Part shown: in pieces, positions 49,093-61,008 of the stretch
Layout: each line of letters starts with the position of its first letter
How positions within the stretch are numbered: the stretch's first letter is position 1
DNA from: CAYNEI01 sp964396185
Lineage (GTDB): Archaea; Thermoplasmatota; SW-10-69-26
Direction: 5' to 3'
Assembly (NCBI GenBank): GCA_964396185.1
Contig: CAYNEI010000006.1
Location: 1-64,000 of the forward strand
Length of the DNA: 64,000 nt
Notes under the pieces: generated by a model
What the model was told of the DNA's origin: nothing
What the model saw: only the letters and a program-made list of their open reading frames with translations
The model's database searches: none
Translations under genes and position numbers: made by a program

Positions 49093-50115
49093 ATGCGGGA
49101 TGGAACGAAGCGGTTCATCCGGATCCTCGGCGGCACCCTGCTCGGAGTCGCCGTGCTGGCCCTCCTGGCACGATCCGTGGACCCCGCTGCCGTCTGGCGC
49201 AACCTGGCCCAGGCCAGCGTCCAGCTCTTGGCCATCGCCTTCGCCGTCACGGCCATCCACTACGTGCTCGTCGGCTACCGCTTCGCCTCGTTCTTCGAGC
49301 TCTTCTCAGACGACGTACCCACCCCCGTGCTCGTGCGCACAGGCATCCTGGCCAGCGCGCTCGGCAGGGCCATCGGGTTCGCCGGCCTCGCCGGGGCATC
49401 GGTCCGGCTGGCCGTCATCAAGCGCCGGGGCGGGCGTGGCCGGGACGTCATCGCGGCCTCCATCGTCAACCACGCGTTCAAGCTGACCCTTGTGCTCGTG
49501 CTGGCACTGGGCGGCTTGCTCTACACGTTCGGCTTCCCCACCGTGCACGCCCTCCCGCTGCCCGGCTCGCTCTTCGGTCTCGGCGGGGTCGTCCTGCTCA
49601 GCATCGCTGTCGGGCTCTGGATCTTCGTTGTCCTGGCCCGAGCCAAGGTCCCCATCCTCGTCGAGCGCGCATGGGAGGCGCTCTCCAGCGGGCGCCACGG
49701 CGAACAAGTCCTCGACCTCCACGCCACGGTCATCACCGGCGTGGACACCATGCGCGACCACCCGGATCGCTTGTACAAACCCAGCCTGCTCCTGGCTGGC
49801 GAGGTGCTCCTGCTTGTCGGCGTGCTCTACCTCTGCTTCCTTTCCCTGGGCACACCGGTGGCGCCAGGCATCCTGCTCGTGGGCTACGCGGTCGGCACGC
49901 TGAGCCGATCGCTATCCATCGTGCCAGGCGGGCTGGGCATCCAGGAGGGCAGCATCGCCGGGGCGCTCGTGCTCATGGGCGTGAGCTGGGAGGTGGGCCT
50001 GGCAGGCGTGGTGCTCTTCCGCATCGTGACCGACTGGCTCCCCGGCATGGCCTCGCTGCCCCTGGGCTGGGAGCTGTGGACCTCCGGGGCCGATGAGGAC
50101 GCAAGCCGAGCCTGA
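49093..50115 (+). CDS. UPF0104/YbhN-family flippase-like membrane protein 2
   Basis: 340 residues; paralog of the preceding gene 33 bases upstream. Shared signposts: IHYVLVGYRFASFFELFSDDVPTPVL, GILASALGRAIGFAGL and RSLSIVPGGLGIQEGSIAGALVLMGV. A TATA-like TTTTGTAAC overlaps the end of the first gene about 38 bases before the ATG, so it may also have its own promoter. The tandem pair suggests a heteromeric or specialised pair of transporters for cell-surface lipid-linked precursors. Confidence 0.85.
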   Translation: MRDGTKRFIRILGGTLLGVAVLALLARSVDPAAVWRNLAQASVQLLAIAFAVTAIHYVLVGYRFASFFELFSDDVPTPVLVRTGILASALGRAIGFAGLAGASVRLAVIKRRGGRGRDVIAASIVNHAFKLTLVLVLALGGLLYTFGFPTVHALPLPGSLFGLGGVVLLSIAVGLWIFVVLARAKVPILVERAWEALSSGRHGEQVLDLHATVITGVDTMRDHPDRLYKPSLLLAGEVLLLVGVLYLCFLSLGTPVAPGILLVGYAVGTLSRSLSIVPGGLGIQEGSIAGALVLMGVSWEVGLAGVVLFRIVTDWLPGMASLPLGWELWTSGADEDASRA

Positions 50116-50148
50116 TGGTACACTGAGCCCTGGCGGTCACCCAACCCA

Positions 50149-50895
50149 TCACCCACCACCGGTGGCGCGCCGCATGGCCACGGCTGAAGCCCCGATGCTC
50201 AGGAAGACGTAGCCCACCAGGACCCCGACAGCGGCCAACAGCGTCGAGGTCTCGCCCACGCCCAGGATGGCGTAGTTCATGCCATCAAGCAGGTAGGTCA
50301 GCGGGAAGAGCAGCGCCGGGATCTCCAGGTAGATCGGCAGCGCCTCCACGGCCACGAACACGCCACCCAGGATGACCTGAGGCGTGATCACCAGCGGGAT
50401 GAACTGGAGCACCTGGAACTCGTTGCGCGCGAACAGCGAGACCACGATCCCCAACCCCAGGGCGGTCAACGCCCCAAGCAGCTCGAGCGCGAAGAACAGG
50501 GCCACGCCGTTCTCGAACGTGAGATCCAAAAACCACGCGCCCGCGGCCAGCAGGACCACGGCCTGGATCAGGGCGAGCACGCCGAACCCGAGCACGTAGC
50601 CCATCACCACGCCCCAGCGCGAGGCCGGCGAGGCGAACACCCGCTCGATGGTGCCCATCTGGCGCTCGCGCAGGAAGCCCACGGCGGTCAGCAGGAAGGT
50701 GAGCATGAAGACGAAGACCGCCATCATGGCCGCCTTGGCTGGCCCCAGATCGAAGCCCTGGGCTGGCACGACAGCGAACACCTCGCTGAACAGCCAGATG
50801 AGCAGGATCGGCGCCCCGAACACCAGGCCCAGGGTGCGCCGGTCCCCGCGCACCGAGCGCAGCACCCGGCTGGCCACGGCCAGGCTGCCGGTCAC
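50149..50895 (-). CDS. ABC-2 type permease
   Basis: 248 residues from a GTG overlapping the stop of the ATPase gene (GTGA on the minus strand). Six membrane helices, with the ABC-2 hallmark segment FLRERQMGTIERVFASPASR after the second helix and FIPLVITPQVILGGVF in the fourth. It pairs with the ATPase encoded just upstream to form an exporter. The substrate (drug, lipid or peptide) is unknown. Confidence 0.9.
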   Translation of the reverse strand: MTGSLAVASRVLRSVRGDRRTLGLVFGAPILLIWLFSEVFAVVPAQGFDLGPAKAAMMAVFVFMLTFLLTAVGFLRERQMGTIERVFASPASRWGVVMGYVLGFGVLALIQAVVLLAAGAWFLDLTFENGVALFFALELLGALTALGLGIVVSLFARNEFQVLQFIPLVITPQVILGGVFVAVEALPIYLEIPALLFPLTYLLDGMNYAILGVGETSTLLAAVGVLVGYVFLSIGASAVAMRRATGGG

Positions 50896-51662
50896 GCGAT
50901 CCCCTCCGGGGCGCCGGCCAGGGCCAGGAAAGCCTCCTCGAGTTCATCCGTGCCCGTGCGGGCGAGCAGCGCGTCCGGGGTGTCCACCGCCAGCACCCGG
51001 CCTTGGCGAAGGAAGACCACCACGTCGCAGCGGCCCGCCTCGCCCAGGTAGTGGGTGGACAGCAGCAGCAGGCTCCCCTCGTCGCGCAGGTCGCGGAACG
51101 CGGACCACATCCGGGATCGAAGCTCGGGATCCACGCCCACGGTGGGCTCATCGAGCACCAGCAGCTCCGGGCTGTGCACGATGGTGCTGGCCAGGCTCAC
51201 CCGGCGCTGCATGCCACCGGAGAGCTCGGCCACTGGGTCATCCACGCGGTCCGAGAGGCCGACCGTCGCCACGGCTTGCTCCACGGCTTGAGCACGCGTG
51301 GCGCGATCGATCCGGTGGAGGCGAGCGAAGAACGTCACGTTCTCGCGCACGGTCAGGTCCAGGTAGATCGCCAGGCCCTGGGGCATGTAGCCCACCCTCG
51401 GGCCGCCGGACCCGAAGAGCTCGCTGGGTCTGCGCCCGAACACCTCAACCTCCCCAGCATCCGGTGCCACCAGGCCAAGCAGCACCTTGATCAGCGTGGT
51501 CTTGCCCGCCCCGTTGGGGCCCACGAGCCCCACGATGGTGGGGCCCTCCAGGTCCAGGGTGAGCTCGTCCAGGGCCGTGATCTTGCCGTAGCGTTTGCTG
51601 AGCCCATCCACGTGCAGGCTCGGTCCGCTGGTCCCCGCGCCGTCCATGGGGACCGTTAGCAT
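50892..51662 (-). CDS. ABC transporter ATPase (export type)
   Basis: 256 residues from the ATG at 51662 (another ATG at 51647). Walker A GPNGAGKTT, Q-loop YMPQGLAIY, signature LSGGMQRRVS, Walker B LLVLDEPTVGVD and H-loop LSTHY are all intact. It would power the ABC-2 permease encoded by the overlapping downstream gene. The promoter GTTACATC (minus strand, 51681-51688) is shared with the divergent TrmB gene, which is the likely regulator. Confidence 0.93.
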   Translation of the reverse strand: MLTVPMDGAGTSGPSLHVDGLSKRYGKITALDELTLDLEGPTIVGLVGPNGAGKTTLIKVLLGLVAPDAGEVEVFGRRPSELFGSGGPRVGYMPQGLAIYLDLTVRENVTFFARLHRIDRATRAQAVEQAVATVGLSDRVDDPVAELSGGMQRRVSLASTIVHSPELLVLDEPTVGVDPELRSRMWSAFRDLRDEGSLLLLSTHYLGEAGRCDVVVFLRQGRVLAVDTPDALLARTGTDELEEAFLALAGAPEGIA

Positions 51663-51673
51663 CGCCGGAGCAT

Positions 51674-51690
51674 AAACGAGATGTAACGAT
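51674..51690. promoter_or_regulatory. bidirectional TATA region between ABC exporter and TrmB
   Basis: AAACGAGATGTAACGAT holds GATGTAAC (51681-51688). It is centred about 25 bases from the TrmB ATG at 51709 and, as GTTACATC on the other strand, about 22-25 bases from the ATPase ATG at 51662. One AT-rich core may serve both leaderless transcripts. Confidence 0.5.
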
Positions 51691-51708
51691 GCCAGTATCC
51701 TGGGTGAC

Positions 51709-52452
51709 ATGGATCCGGCGGTCTCCGTGCTCGAGCGCCTCGGGTTGACAGGCTACGAGGCCAAGACCTACGTCACGCTTGTGGGGCTTGGTCCAGCCCA
51801 CGCAGCCGACATCGCCGATGCCGCGGATGTGCCCCGCACACGGATCTACAGTGTGCTCGCCGAACTCGAGGACGAGGGCTGGGTGCGCTCTGGGAGCGGT
51901 CGTCCCAAGACGTTCCAGGCCGAGCGGCCCAAGGACCGGATCGGGGCGTTGCGTGACGGGCTCATCGACGAGGTCGACCAGGCGATCCCAGCCTTGGAGG
52001 CCCAGTTCGAGGAGGAAGCCACCCGGTTCGGGGGACCGATCTGGCTGCTGGACACCGCCCAAGCCGTGGCCCGCCGGACCCTCGAGATGGTCCGCTCGGC
52101 CCGCGAGGAGCTCCTGATGGCCACCATGTTCCCGCTCCCATGCGACGGCGATGCCCTCGAAACGGCCCTCGGTGGTGCCATCGATCGGGGCGTGGGCGTC
52201 CGGGTCGTGGCACCGGACCGGGAGAGGGCTGCTGGCTACCTCTCTTTGGGGGCCCATGTCCGGACGGCATGGGTGCCGCCCCGCTTCCTCTTCATGGACG
52301 GCCGCCAGGCGCTTTTGGCCTACCGGATGGAGGCATCCAGCGACCAGGGCGAGGTGCGCGGCGTGTGGATCCCGGCCCCGGAGTTCGTTGAGCACATCGC
52401 ACCGGTCCAGGAGGCCATCTGGGGGATGGGGGAGCCGCTGGAGCTCGAGTAG
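51709..52452 (+). CDS. TrmB-family transcriptional regulator
   Basis: 247 residues. N-terminal winged helix with the TrmB signature LERLGLTGYEAKTYVTLVGLG and ADIADAADVPRTRIYSVLAELEDEGWV. The following region (ALRDGLIDEVDQAIPALEAQFEEEA) is a coiled linker, then an effector-binding phospholipase D-like domain (ARRTLEMVRSAREELLMATMFPL, LGGAIDRGVGVRVVAP, RFLFMDGRQALLAYR). TrmB proteins bind sugars or other ligands and repress transport operons. Divergent placement next to the ABC exporter, with overlapping promoters, makes that exporter its most likely target. Confidence 0.88.
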   Translation: MDPAVSVLERLGLTGYEAKTYVTLVGLGPAHAADIADAADVPRTRIYSVLAELEDEGWVRSGSGRPKTFQAERPKDRIGALRDGLIDEVDQAIPALEAQFEEEATRFGGPIWLLDTAQAVARRTLEMVRSAREELLMATMFPLPCDGDALETALGGAIDRGVGVRVVAPDRERAAGYLSLGAHVRTAWVPPRFLFMDGRQALLAYRMEASSDQGEVRGVWIPAPEFVEHIAPVQEAIWGMGEPLELE

Positions 52453-52455
52453 CCC

Positions 52456-55317
<2,862 letters not shown>

Positions 55318-55696
55318 GGTGGTTAGGCGGTCGTAGTCGGGCTCTTCACTTGAGCCTTCCCTCCAGGGGAGCCGGACGGAAGGTTGGGGTGCGACGGCGA
55401 CGTTCAACACGGAGACACGGAGCCACGGAGCGAACGGAGGACCGGAGGGGGGTCGGCTAGAGGGAAGTGCAAGGGGGACCCGGGAGGGTGGCGGGTTGGA
55501 GTCGCCTCGACCGCCTGGCTGGAGACACTATACCTCTACCGTCGTTGTCTCCCTCTCCTTACAGCCTCTATTCTTGCCCCCTCCGTTCGCTCCGTGTCTC
55601 CGTGCATCCGTGTTGACTCCTCTTGTCCTCCACGGCTGACCGTCTCCCCCAGTTGGTACTGAACAACTATTTAGGACCAGGTTGTTCCATGGTTCC
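55318..55696. other. 379-base divergent region between uvrA and a lipoprotein, with a 37-bp-arm hairpin
   Basis: 55404-55440 and 55580-55616 are imperfect inverted copies built from ACGGAG units (CAACACGGAGACACGGAG) enclosing about 140 bases. A TATA-like CTATTTAGG (55668-55676) sits about 26 bases before the ATG at 55697. The loop between arms shows nothing gene-like. Confidence 0.75.
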
Positions 55697-57646
55697 ATGA
55701 GGCTAGGGATCGCGTTGTGTGTAGCTCTGCTGCTTACCACGCCCGTTTTGGCAGGCTGCCTCGCGTCGGACGACCCGACCGCGACACCGGAGGCTCCGGG
55801 TGAGCCCAGCGATGACCGCTTGGACCGCGCGACGGTGCCAGGCTTCGAGCCCAACCGATTCCTGCTCGACGGCGCCCGGCCCCACTCGACGTTCGTCTCT
55901 GAGGGCGCCGAGCCCATCATGTTCTCCGATCGCGAGGATGGGGTGCTGCTCATCGGCGACACCCTCGGGGTCCACCGGAGCACGGACCGTGGCGAGACCT
56001 GGGCCCGGGTCACGGACATCTTCGACTTCAAACCCGGCCTCTTCGGCGACGGTCCAGGCATCGCCCAGGACGACGAGGGCGTGCTCTACGCCGCCGACAC
56101 CAACGGCCAGATCATCGACGTGGCCCGCTCCACCGACGGCGGCGCCACGTGGACACCGGCCACGGTCCCACCGGACGTCTCCGGCGTGGCCGACCGACCC
56201 TGGATCGCGGCCACCGGGGATGGCATCGTGAGCTTCGTGGTCTTCGAGTTCGAGCAACAACAAGAGACCTGCTACCAGTCCACCGACGGAGGCCAGACCT
56301 TCCCCACCCGCAGCCACATCAACGGCGGGGCACCCAACGCAGGCAACTTGGTCTACACCGACGACGGCGCCCTCTGGTACGCCCAAGCCGACAACCTCTG
56401 GTGGTGGACCGGCAGCTGCATGGACTTCCCCAACCGGTTGAACCTCCCCGGGAGCCCCGGCCCCCAGATCTTCACCCAGGTCGACACCGACGGAGACGCG
56501 GTCTACGCCGCCTACCCCCTCCACGACAGCTCGGGGCTGCGCGTGGCCGCCACCCAGACCGGCAGCTCGGCCCGCGATATCGTTCTCACGCCAGAGGACG
56601 GCACGAACGCGCTCGTCACCAACACGTTCACCACCATCAGCGTCACAGACGACGAGGTCGCCATCGGCTGGTACGGCTCCGAGACCGACGGCAACCCGGC
56701 CTCGTCCTCATTCAGCGGCTCGTTCAACGTCTTCACCGCTCAGATCAGCGACTTCTGGACCCGGTCCGACACGGATCTCACCTGCACATCCGCTGGTGTC
56801 ACCTGTACGAGGGTCACGGACGAGCCCAACCACGTGGGCGGCCTGTGCATGAGCGGGACGACCTGCACCGCCGACCGCGACCTGCTCGACTATTTCGGCA
56901 TCGACCACGACCCCGACGGCGCCTTACATGTGGCCTACGGTCACGACGGCGCCGGCAGCAACGCTGTCGTCCGCTACGCCTGCATCGGGGACGCCTGCAC
57001 GCCCGACAACCTGCCCCCGACGCCCTCCTTCACCGCTGAGTGCTCCTCGCTCAGCTGCGTCTTCGATGCATCCGCCACGACGGATCCCGACGGCGACACC
57101 CTGAGCTTCAACTGGGACTTCGGCGATGGCAACACCGCCACCGGCGAGCAGACCAGCCACACCTTCACCACCGGTGGGCCCCACGAGGTCACCCTCGAGG
57201 TCAGCGACGGGACCACCACGGCCACCCTCGTCGAGGAGTTCTTCATCCCCACCAAGGGTGAGGGCAAGCTTGGCGTGGCCCCCATCAAGCCGAACTTCGA
57301 CATCGACGAGCCCGTGGAGATCCAGGTCACCGTCACCGACATGGACGACAACCCCATCCCAGGTGTGCCCGTGGACGTGCTGGCCCACTACGACCCACCA
57401 GCCACGAACAGCATCCACCAAGGCCGCACCTTCCTGGTCATGGAAACCCTGGGCATCATGTACCACACTGCAACGGTCACTACGGGCGAGGATGGCACCG
57501 CCATCTGGACGGTCCCCAGCGATCTGGCCGCCATCAACGAGCAGGCCAGTGGGCCCAGCGGCACCGAGAGCTACCGGGTCGAAGCCACCGTGGACCCCAC
57601 CAACCTCTTCGCGTCCACGACCTACACCGTCGGCCCCTCGCTCTAG
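55697..57646 (+). CDS. BNR lipoprotein with PKD and Ig-like C-terminal domains
   Basis: 649 residues from the leaderless ATG at 55697. Signal MRLGIALCVALLLTTPVLAGC with lipobox. The first 430 residues form an Asp-box propeller (STDRGETW, STDGGATW, STDGGQTF). A PKD domain follows (DPDGDTLSFNWDFGDGNTATGE, HTFTTGGPHEVTLEVSDG). The last 130 residues look like an Ig-like stalk (KPNFDIDEPVEIQVTVTDMD, PIPGVPVDVLAHYDPP). LCMSGTTCTADRDLLDYFGID repeats the C-x-C pattern seen at the end of the BNR lipoproteins 1018 and 5330. Likely a surface binding protein. Confidence 0.82.
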   Translation: MRLGIALCVALLLTTPVLAGCLASDDPTATPEAPGEPSDDRLDRATVPGFEPNRFLLDGARPHSTFVSEGAEPIMFSDREDGVLLIGDTLGVHRSTDRGETWARVTDIFDFKPGLFGDGPGIAQDDEGVLYAADTNGQIIDVARSTDGGATWTPATVPPDVSGVADRPWIAATGDGIVSFVVFEFEQQQETCYQSTDGGQTFPTRSHINGGAPNAGNLVYTDDGALWYAQADNLWWWTGSCMDFPNRLNLPGSPGPQIFTQVDTDGDAVYAAYPLHDSSGLRVAATQTGSSARDIVLTPEDGTNALVTNTFTTISVTDDEVAIGWYGSETDGNPASSSFSGSFNVFTAQISDFWTRSDTDLTCTSAGVTCTRVTDEPNHVGGLCMSGTTCTADRDLLDYFGIDHDPDGALHVAYGHDGAGSNAVVRYACIGDACTPDNLPPTPSFTAECSSLSCVFDASATTDPDGDTLSFNWDFGDGNTATGEQTSHTFTTGGPHEVTLEVSDGTTTATLVEEFFIPTKGEGKLGVAPIKPNFDIDEPVEIQVTVTDMDDNPIPGVPVDVLAHYDPPATNSIHQGRTFLVMETLGIMYHTATVTTGEDGTAIWTVPSDLAAINEQASGPSGTESYRVEATVDPTNLFASTTYTVGPSL

Positions 57647-57730
57647 AGGCGGCCAACGGAGCGCAGGCCTGTGGGGCCGGCCTGCGCTATCCGATGAGCT
57701 CAAGAACCAGTGGCCACTCTGAGGCTTGCT

Positions 57731-58117
57731 ATGGCGCGACAGCTCACGGTCTTCATCGAGAACCGTCCAGGGGCGCTCTCCGAGATCACCGAGGTCCTCT
57801 CCGAGGCAGGGGTCAACATCGTCTCCATCATGGTGGAGGGCGAGCATGACTTCGGCTTCGCCCGGATCCAGGCCCACTCCTTCCGCGACGCGCTGGCCGC
57901 CCTGGAGGATGCTGGCTTCCAGGTCAAAACAGGCGACGTGCTCGTCCTCCAGCTGGCCAACCGGTCCGGCGAGCTCCACGATGTGCTGGAGCGCTTGGCC
58001 GAGGGTGGTGTGAACGTCCAGAACATGTTCGGCACCGTGGGCGGAGGCGATGCTGGCGAGCTGGTGCTCAGCGTTGACGACCCCGAGCGCGCCAAGGCGA
58101 TCCTCGAGCTCGATTGA
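57731..58117 (+). CDS. protein of two ACT domains
   Basis: 128 residues from the ATG at 57731. Two ACT repeats: ARQLTVFIENRPGALSEITEVLSEAGVNIVSI (1-60) and LVLQLANRSGELHDVLERLAEGGVNVQNMF (66-120). ACT-only proteins bind amino acids and regulate biosynthetic enzymes or act as stand-alone sensors. No enzyme domain is fused and no biosynthetic operon is adjacent. The family of paired ACT proteins in archaea (amino-acid binding) fits, but the ligand is unknown. Confidence 0.82.
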   Translation: MARQLTVFIENRPGALSEITEVLSEAGVNIVSIMVEGEHDFGFARIQAHSFRDALAALEDAGFQVKTGDVLVLQLANRSGELHDVLERLAEGGVNVQNMFGTVGGGDAGELVLSVDDPERAKAILELD

Positions 58118-58127
58118 GCCCCTTACG

Positions 58128-58230
58128 AACCTTCCACCGCGGAGGCGCGGAGAGCGCGAAGGACGCGGAGGAACCAGCGGAGGAAGGCCCTTCACGGTCT
58201 CCGCGCCCTCCGCGCCTTCGCGGTGAGGTT
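58128..58230. repeat. CGCGGAG-class hairpin between ACT gene and uvrB
   Basis: 58128-58161 (CGCGGAGGCGCGGAGAGCGCG units) pairs imperfectly with 58199-58230, which ends in GCCTTCGCGGTGAGG. The structure lies between the convergent stop codons of the ACT gene and uvrB and fits a bidirectional terminator. Confidence 0.75.
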
Positions 58231-58247
58231 GGTGCTCCCTCGCTCAG

Positions 58248-60254
58248 CTAGGCCTCGACTTGCTTCAGTTGCCGGATCCGGTCTCTCAGCTTGGCGGCCT
58301 GCTCGAACTCGAGCCGGTCGGCATGCTCTTCCATGCGCTTGGTCAAGTGACCGATGAGCGCCCGGCGCTCCTCCTCGGGCAGCCGGCTGGGATCGTTGAC
58401 ATCAGCGCCCTCGGGCTCGGCGTCCCCGCCGGCGGCGACCACTGGGGCCTCGCGGCCGAAGGGCGTGGGGAACGAGCCGCCGCCGCGCCCGCTGATCGCA
58501 CTTGCCGGTGTGACGTCGTTCTCCTGGTTGAAGGCCTCCTGGATCTCGCGCCGGCGCGCGGTCTCGTCCAGGGCCTTCTTGAGCGCCGGCGTCTTCTCAT
58601 CCCCGTAGAGGATGACCTTGCCGCTCAAGTGGCGGGCAGCGCGCCCGATGGTCTGCACGAGGCTGGTCTCGCTGCGCAAGTAGCCCTCCCGGTCGGCATC
58701 CAGGATGGCCACCAGGCTCACCTCGGGAAGATCCAAGCCCTCGCGCAGCAGGTTGATGCCCACGAGCACGTCGAACTCGCCCTTGCGCAGGCCCTCGAGC
58801 AGCTCGACCCGGTCGAGGGTGTCCACATCCGCGTGGATGTAGCGCACCCGCACGCCGGCATCCCGGTAGTACTGGGTGAGCTCCTCTGCCATGCGCTTGG
58901 TCAGCGTGGTCACGAGCACGCGCTCGTCCCGGCTGGCACGCTCCCGGATCTCCGCGAGCAGGTCGTCCACCTGGTCGGCTGTGGGCCTGAGCTCGGTCTC
59001 CGGGTCCACCAAGTAGGTCGGCCGAACGATCTGCTCCACGATGTTCTCGGAGACCTCGAACTCGTGGGGGCCCGGCGTGGCGGACACGAAGACCGCCTGG
59101 CCCACGTAGTCGTCGAACTCGGGCCAGCGCAGCGGCCGGTTGTCCAGAGCCGAGGGGAGGCGGAACCCGTGGTCCACCAGGGTCTCCTTGCGGGCCCGGT
59201 CACCGCGGTACATGCCACGCACCTGGGGCACGGCGACGTGGCTCTCGTCGATGATCATGAGGAAGTCGTCGGGGAAGTGGTCGAGCAGCGTGAACGGCGG
59301 CTCGCCTGGCTTGCGGCCGGTGAAGTGCCTGGAGTAGTTCTCGATCCCGTTGCAGTACCCGATCTCCCGGATCATCTCCAGGTCCATGCGGGTGCGCGTC
59401 TCCAGGCGCTGGGCTTCCACCAGCTTGTCCTGGCGCTCCAGCTCAGCCAAGCGCTGATCGAGCTCGGCCTCGATGCCCTCGAGGATGCGCTCCATCTCCT
59501 CCTCTGGCGTGACGAAGTGGCGCGCGGGATGGATGACCATCTCGTCGAGCTCCTGGGTCTCCTTGCCGGTGACAGGGTCGATGAGCGAGAGGCGGTCGAC
59601 CTCGCTGCCCCAGAACTCGATGCGCCAGACGTGCTCGCCGTCCGGGCTTGCCACCTCCACCACATCTCCCTTGGCCCGGAACGTGCCCGGCGCCAGCTCG
59701 ATCTCGTTGCGCTTGTAGAGGATGTCGATGAGATCGTGGAGCAGGGCATCGCGCTCCCGGGCCTCGCCCTTGTCGAGGAAGATGTGCTGTGCCCGGTACT
59801 CCTTGGGATCGCCCAGGCCGTAGATGCAGGAGACCGAGGCGACCACGATGACATCCTCGCGCATGGCCAGGGCCTGGGTGGCGGCGTGGCGGTACTGCTC
59901 GATGGCCTCGTTGACGCTGGTCTCCTTGTCGATGTACGTGTCGCTCTGGGGGACGTAAGCCTCTGGCTGGTAATAGTCGTAGTAGCTCACGAAGAACTCC
60001 ACCCGGTTGTCCGGGAAGAGCGACCGGAACTCCTCGAAGAGCTGGGCGGCCAGGGTCTTGTTGGGGGAGAGGACCAGGGTGGCCTTCTGGGTGGCCTCGA
60101 TGACGTTGGCCATGGTGAACGTCTTGCCCGAGCCGGTCACGCCCAAGAGGGTCTGTCTCTTCAGCCCGGCCTGGATGCCGTCCACCAGCTCCTCGATGGC
60201 CTTGGGCTGGTCGCCGGCCGGCTCGTAGGGGGCCTGGAGCTTGATGGGGGGCAC
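58248..60254 (-). CDS. uvrB: UvrB, excinuclease ABC subunit B
   Basis: 668 residues from GTG. Walker A GVTGSGKTFT, the beta-hairpin that clamps DNA (YYDYYQPEAYVPQSDTYIDK), the helicase motif DESHVAVPQ and motif VI (TIGRAARH) are present. The C-terminal UVR domain (HADRLEFEQAAKLRDRIRQLK) binds UvrA and UvrC. A GTTTTTATC TATA-like element lies about 30 bases upstream. Full length for the family; expected to be active together with the nearby uvrA and uvrC. Confidence 0.96.
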   Translation of the reverse strand: MPPIKLQAPYEPAGDQPKAIEELVDGIQAGLKRQTLLGVTGSGKTFTMANVIEATQKATLVLSPNKTLAAQLFEEFRSLFPDNRVEFFVSYYDYYQPEAYVPQSDTYIDKETSVNEAIEQYRHAATQALAMREDVIVVASVSCIYGLGDPKEYRAQHIFLDKGEARERDALLHDLIDILYKRNEIELAPGTFRAKGDVVEVASPDGEHVWRIEFWGSEVDRLSLIDPVTGKETQELDEMVIHPARHFVTPEEEMERILEGIEAELDQRLAELERQDKLVEAQRLETRTRMDLEMIREIGYCNGIENYSRHFTGRKPGEPPFTLLDHFPDDFLMIIDESHVAVPQVRGMYRGDRARKETLVDHGFRLPSALDNRPLRWPEFDDYVGQAVFVSATPGPHEFEVSENIVEQIVRPTYLVDPETELRPTADQVDDLLAEIRERASRDERVLVTTLTKRMAEELTQYYRDAGVRVRYIHADVDTLDRVELLEGLRKGEFDVLVGINLLREGLDLPEVSLVAILDADREGYLRSETSLVQTIGRAARHLSGKVILYGDEKTPALKKALDETARRREIQEAFNQENDVTPASAISGRGGGSFPTPFGREAPVVAAGGDAEPEGADVNDPSRLPEEERRALIGHLTKRMEEHADRLEFEQAAKLRDRIRQLKQVEA

Positions 60255-60299
60255 GGTGGCTCACGCTAGTGGTGGCGGGGATAAAAACGTGCGTCCAGG

Positions 60300-60926
60300 T
60301 TACGCGCCCACGCTGTAGCAGAACGGCGCGCACGGCTTGGGGCCCATGCCGACATGGACAGCCAGCGCCTGGCTAGCTTGGGCGGGGACGCCGGTCTCCA
60401 GGGCCAGGGTGACCTTGTACGTGTAGATGCCATCCACCTCGGGCGTGAACGTGAGCTCCAGGGGGGTCCCGTGGGTTGCACCGCTGGCCACCAGCTCAGC
60501 ACATCCGGGGGTCCAGACCTCGAGGACGAACTCGAAGCCATCCACCTTGGGGTCCAGCAACACGAAGCCCTTCTCGCCGATATCCTCCGCGGTGACGTCG
60601 ACGCCCCACGCGTCCATCGGGTCCTCGTCGGGGAAGAGCTCCCCCTCTGCGAGTTGATCCAACCCGATGATCGGAGCGGGCTGAGCACAGGTATCGCTGG
60701 CATCCTTGCCAGAGCGCCCGTCGTCCTGGAGGTCCTTGAACGGCCCCATCTCGGCTGCGCCGCCAGGGGAGGAGGTCTGCTGATCTGCCTGTGGTTGGGT
60801 GGACGGTTGCTCGATCGGGAGCGCGTCTGCAAGCGGTTGGTCCCCAAGCACGGGGCTGAGCGCGAAACCCATGAGCACCATGCACGCCATCGTGACCGCG
60901 GTTGACCTCACCCGAGCTGCCTCCAT
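60300..60926 (-). CDS. secreted protein of unknown function
   Basis: 208 residues from the ATG at 60926, with TATA-like GCAAATACC 26 bases upstream; an ATG at 60890 is alternative. An N-terminal hydrophobic stretch (VTMACMVLMGFALSPVLG) looks like a signal peptide without lipobox. After a polar Gln/Pro/Ser-rich linker, the C-terminal half is beta-rich (GFVLLDPKVDGFEFVLEVWTPGCAELV, LELTFTPEVDGIYTYKVTLAL). Cysteines (DTCAQP, PGCAEL, KPCAPFC) suggest disulfides. I do not recognise the family. Confidence 0.65.
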   Translation of the reverse strand: MEAARVRSTAVTMACMVLMGFALSPVLGDQPLADALPIEQPSTQPQADQQTSSPGGAAEMGPFKDLQDDGRSGKDASDTCAQPAPIIGLDQLAEGELFPDEDPMDAWGVDVTAEDIGEKGFVLLDPKVDGFEFVLEVWTPGCAELVASGATHGTPLELTFTPEVDGIYTYKVTLALETGVPAQASQALAVHVGMGPKPCAPFCYSVGA

Positions 60927-61008
60927 GCCACCAAGGCGAGTCGAGGGTATTTGCGCGCTCCGTTGCCACCCCGGTAGGGTAACCGCCAGGCTCAAGGGGA
61001 GGGAGGGC

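Noticed and set aside
47790..50096. Plus-strand ORF (768 codons) rich in Arg/Gly/Pro over the UPF0104 pair
   Set aside because: Out of frame with two well-supported membrane proteins; composition typical of a shifted GC-rich frame.
58260..60269. Plus-strand ORF (669 codons) opposite uvrB
   Set aside because: Antisense shadow of a fully motif-supported UvrB; Leu/Val/Gly/Asp-rich with no domain.
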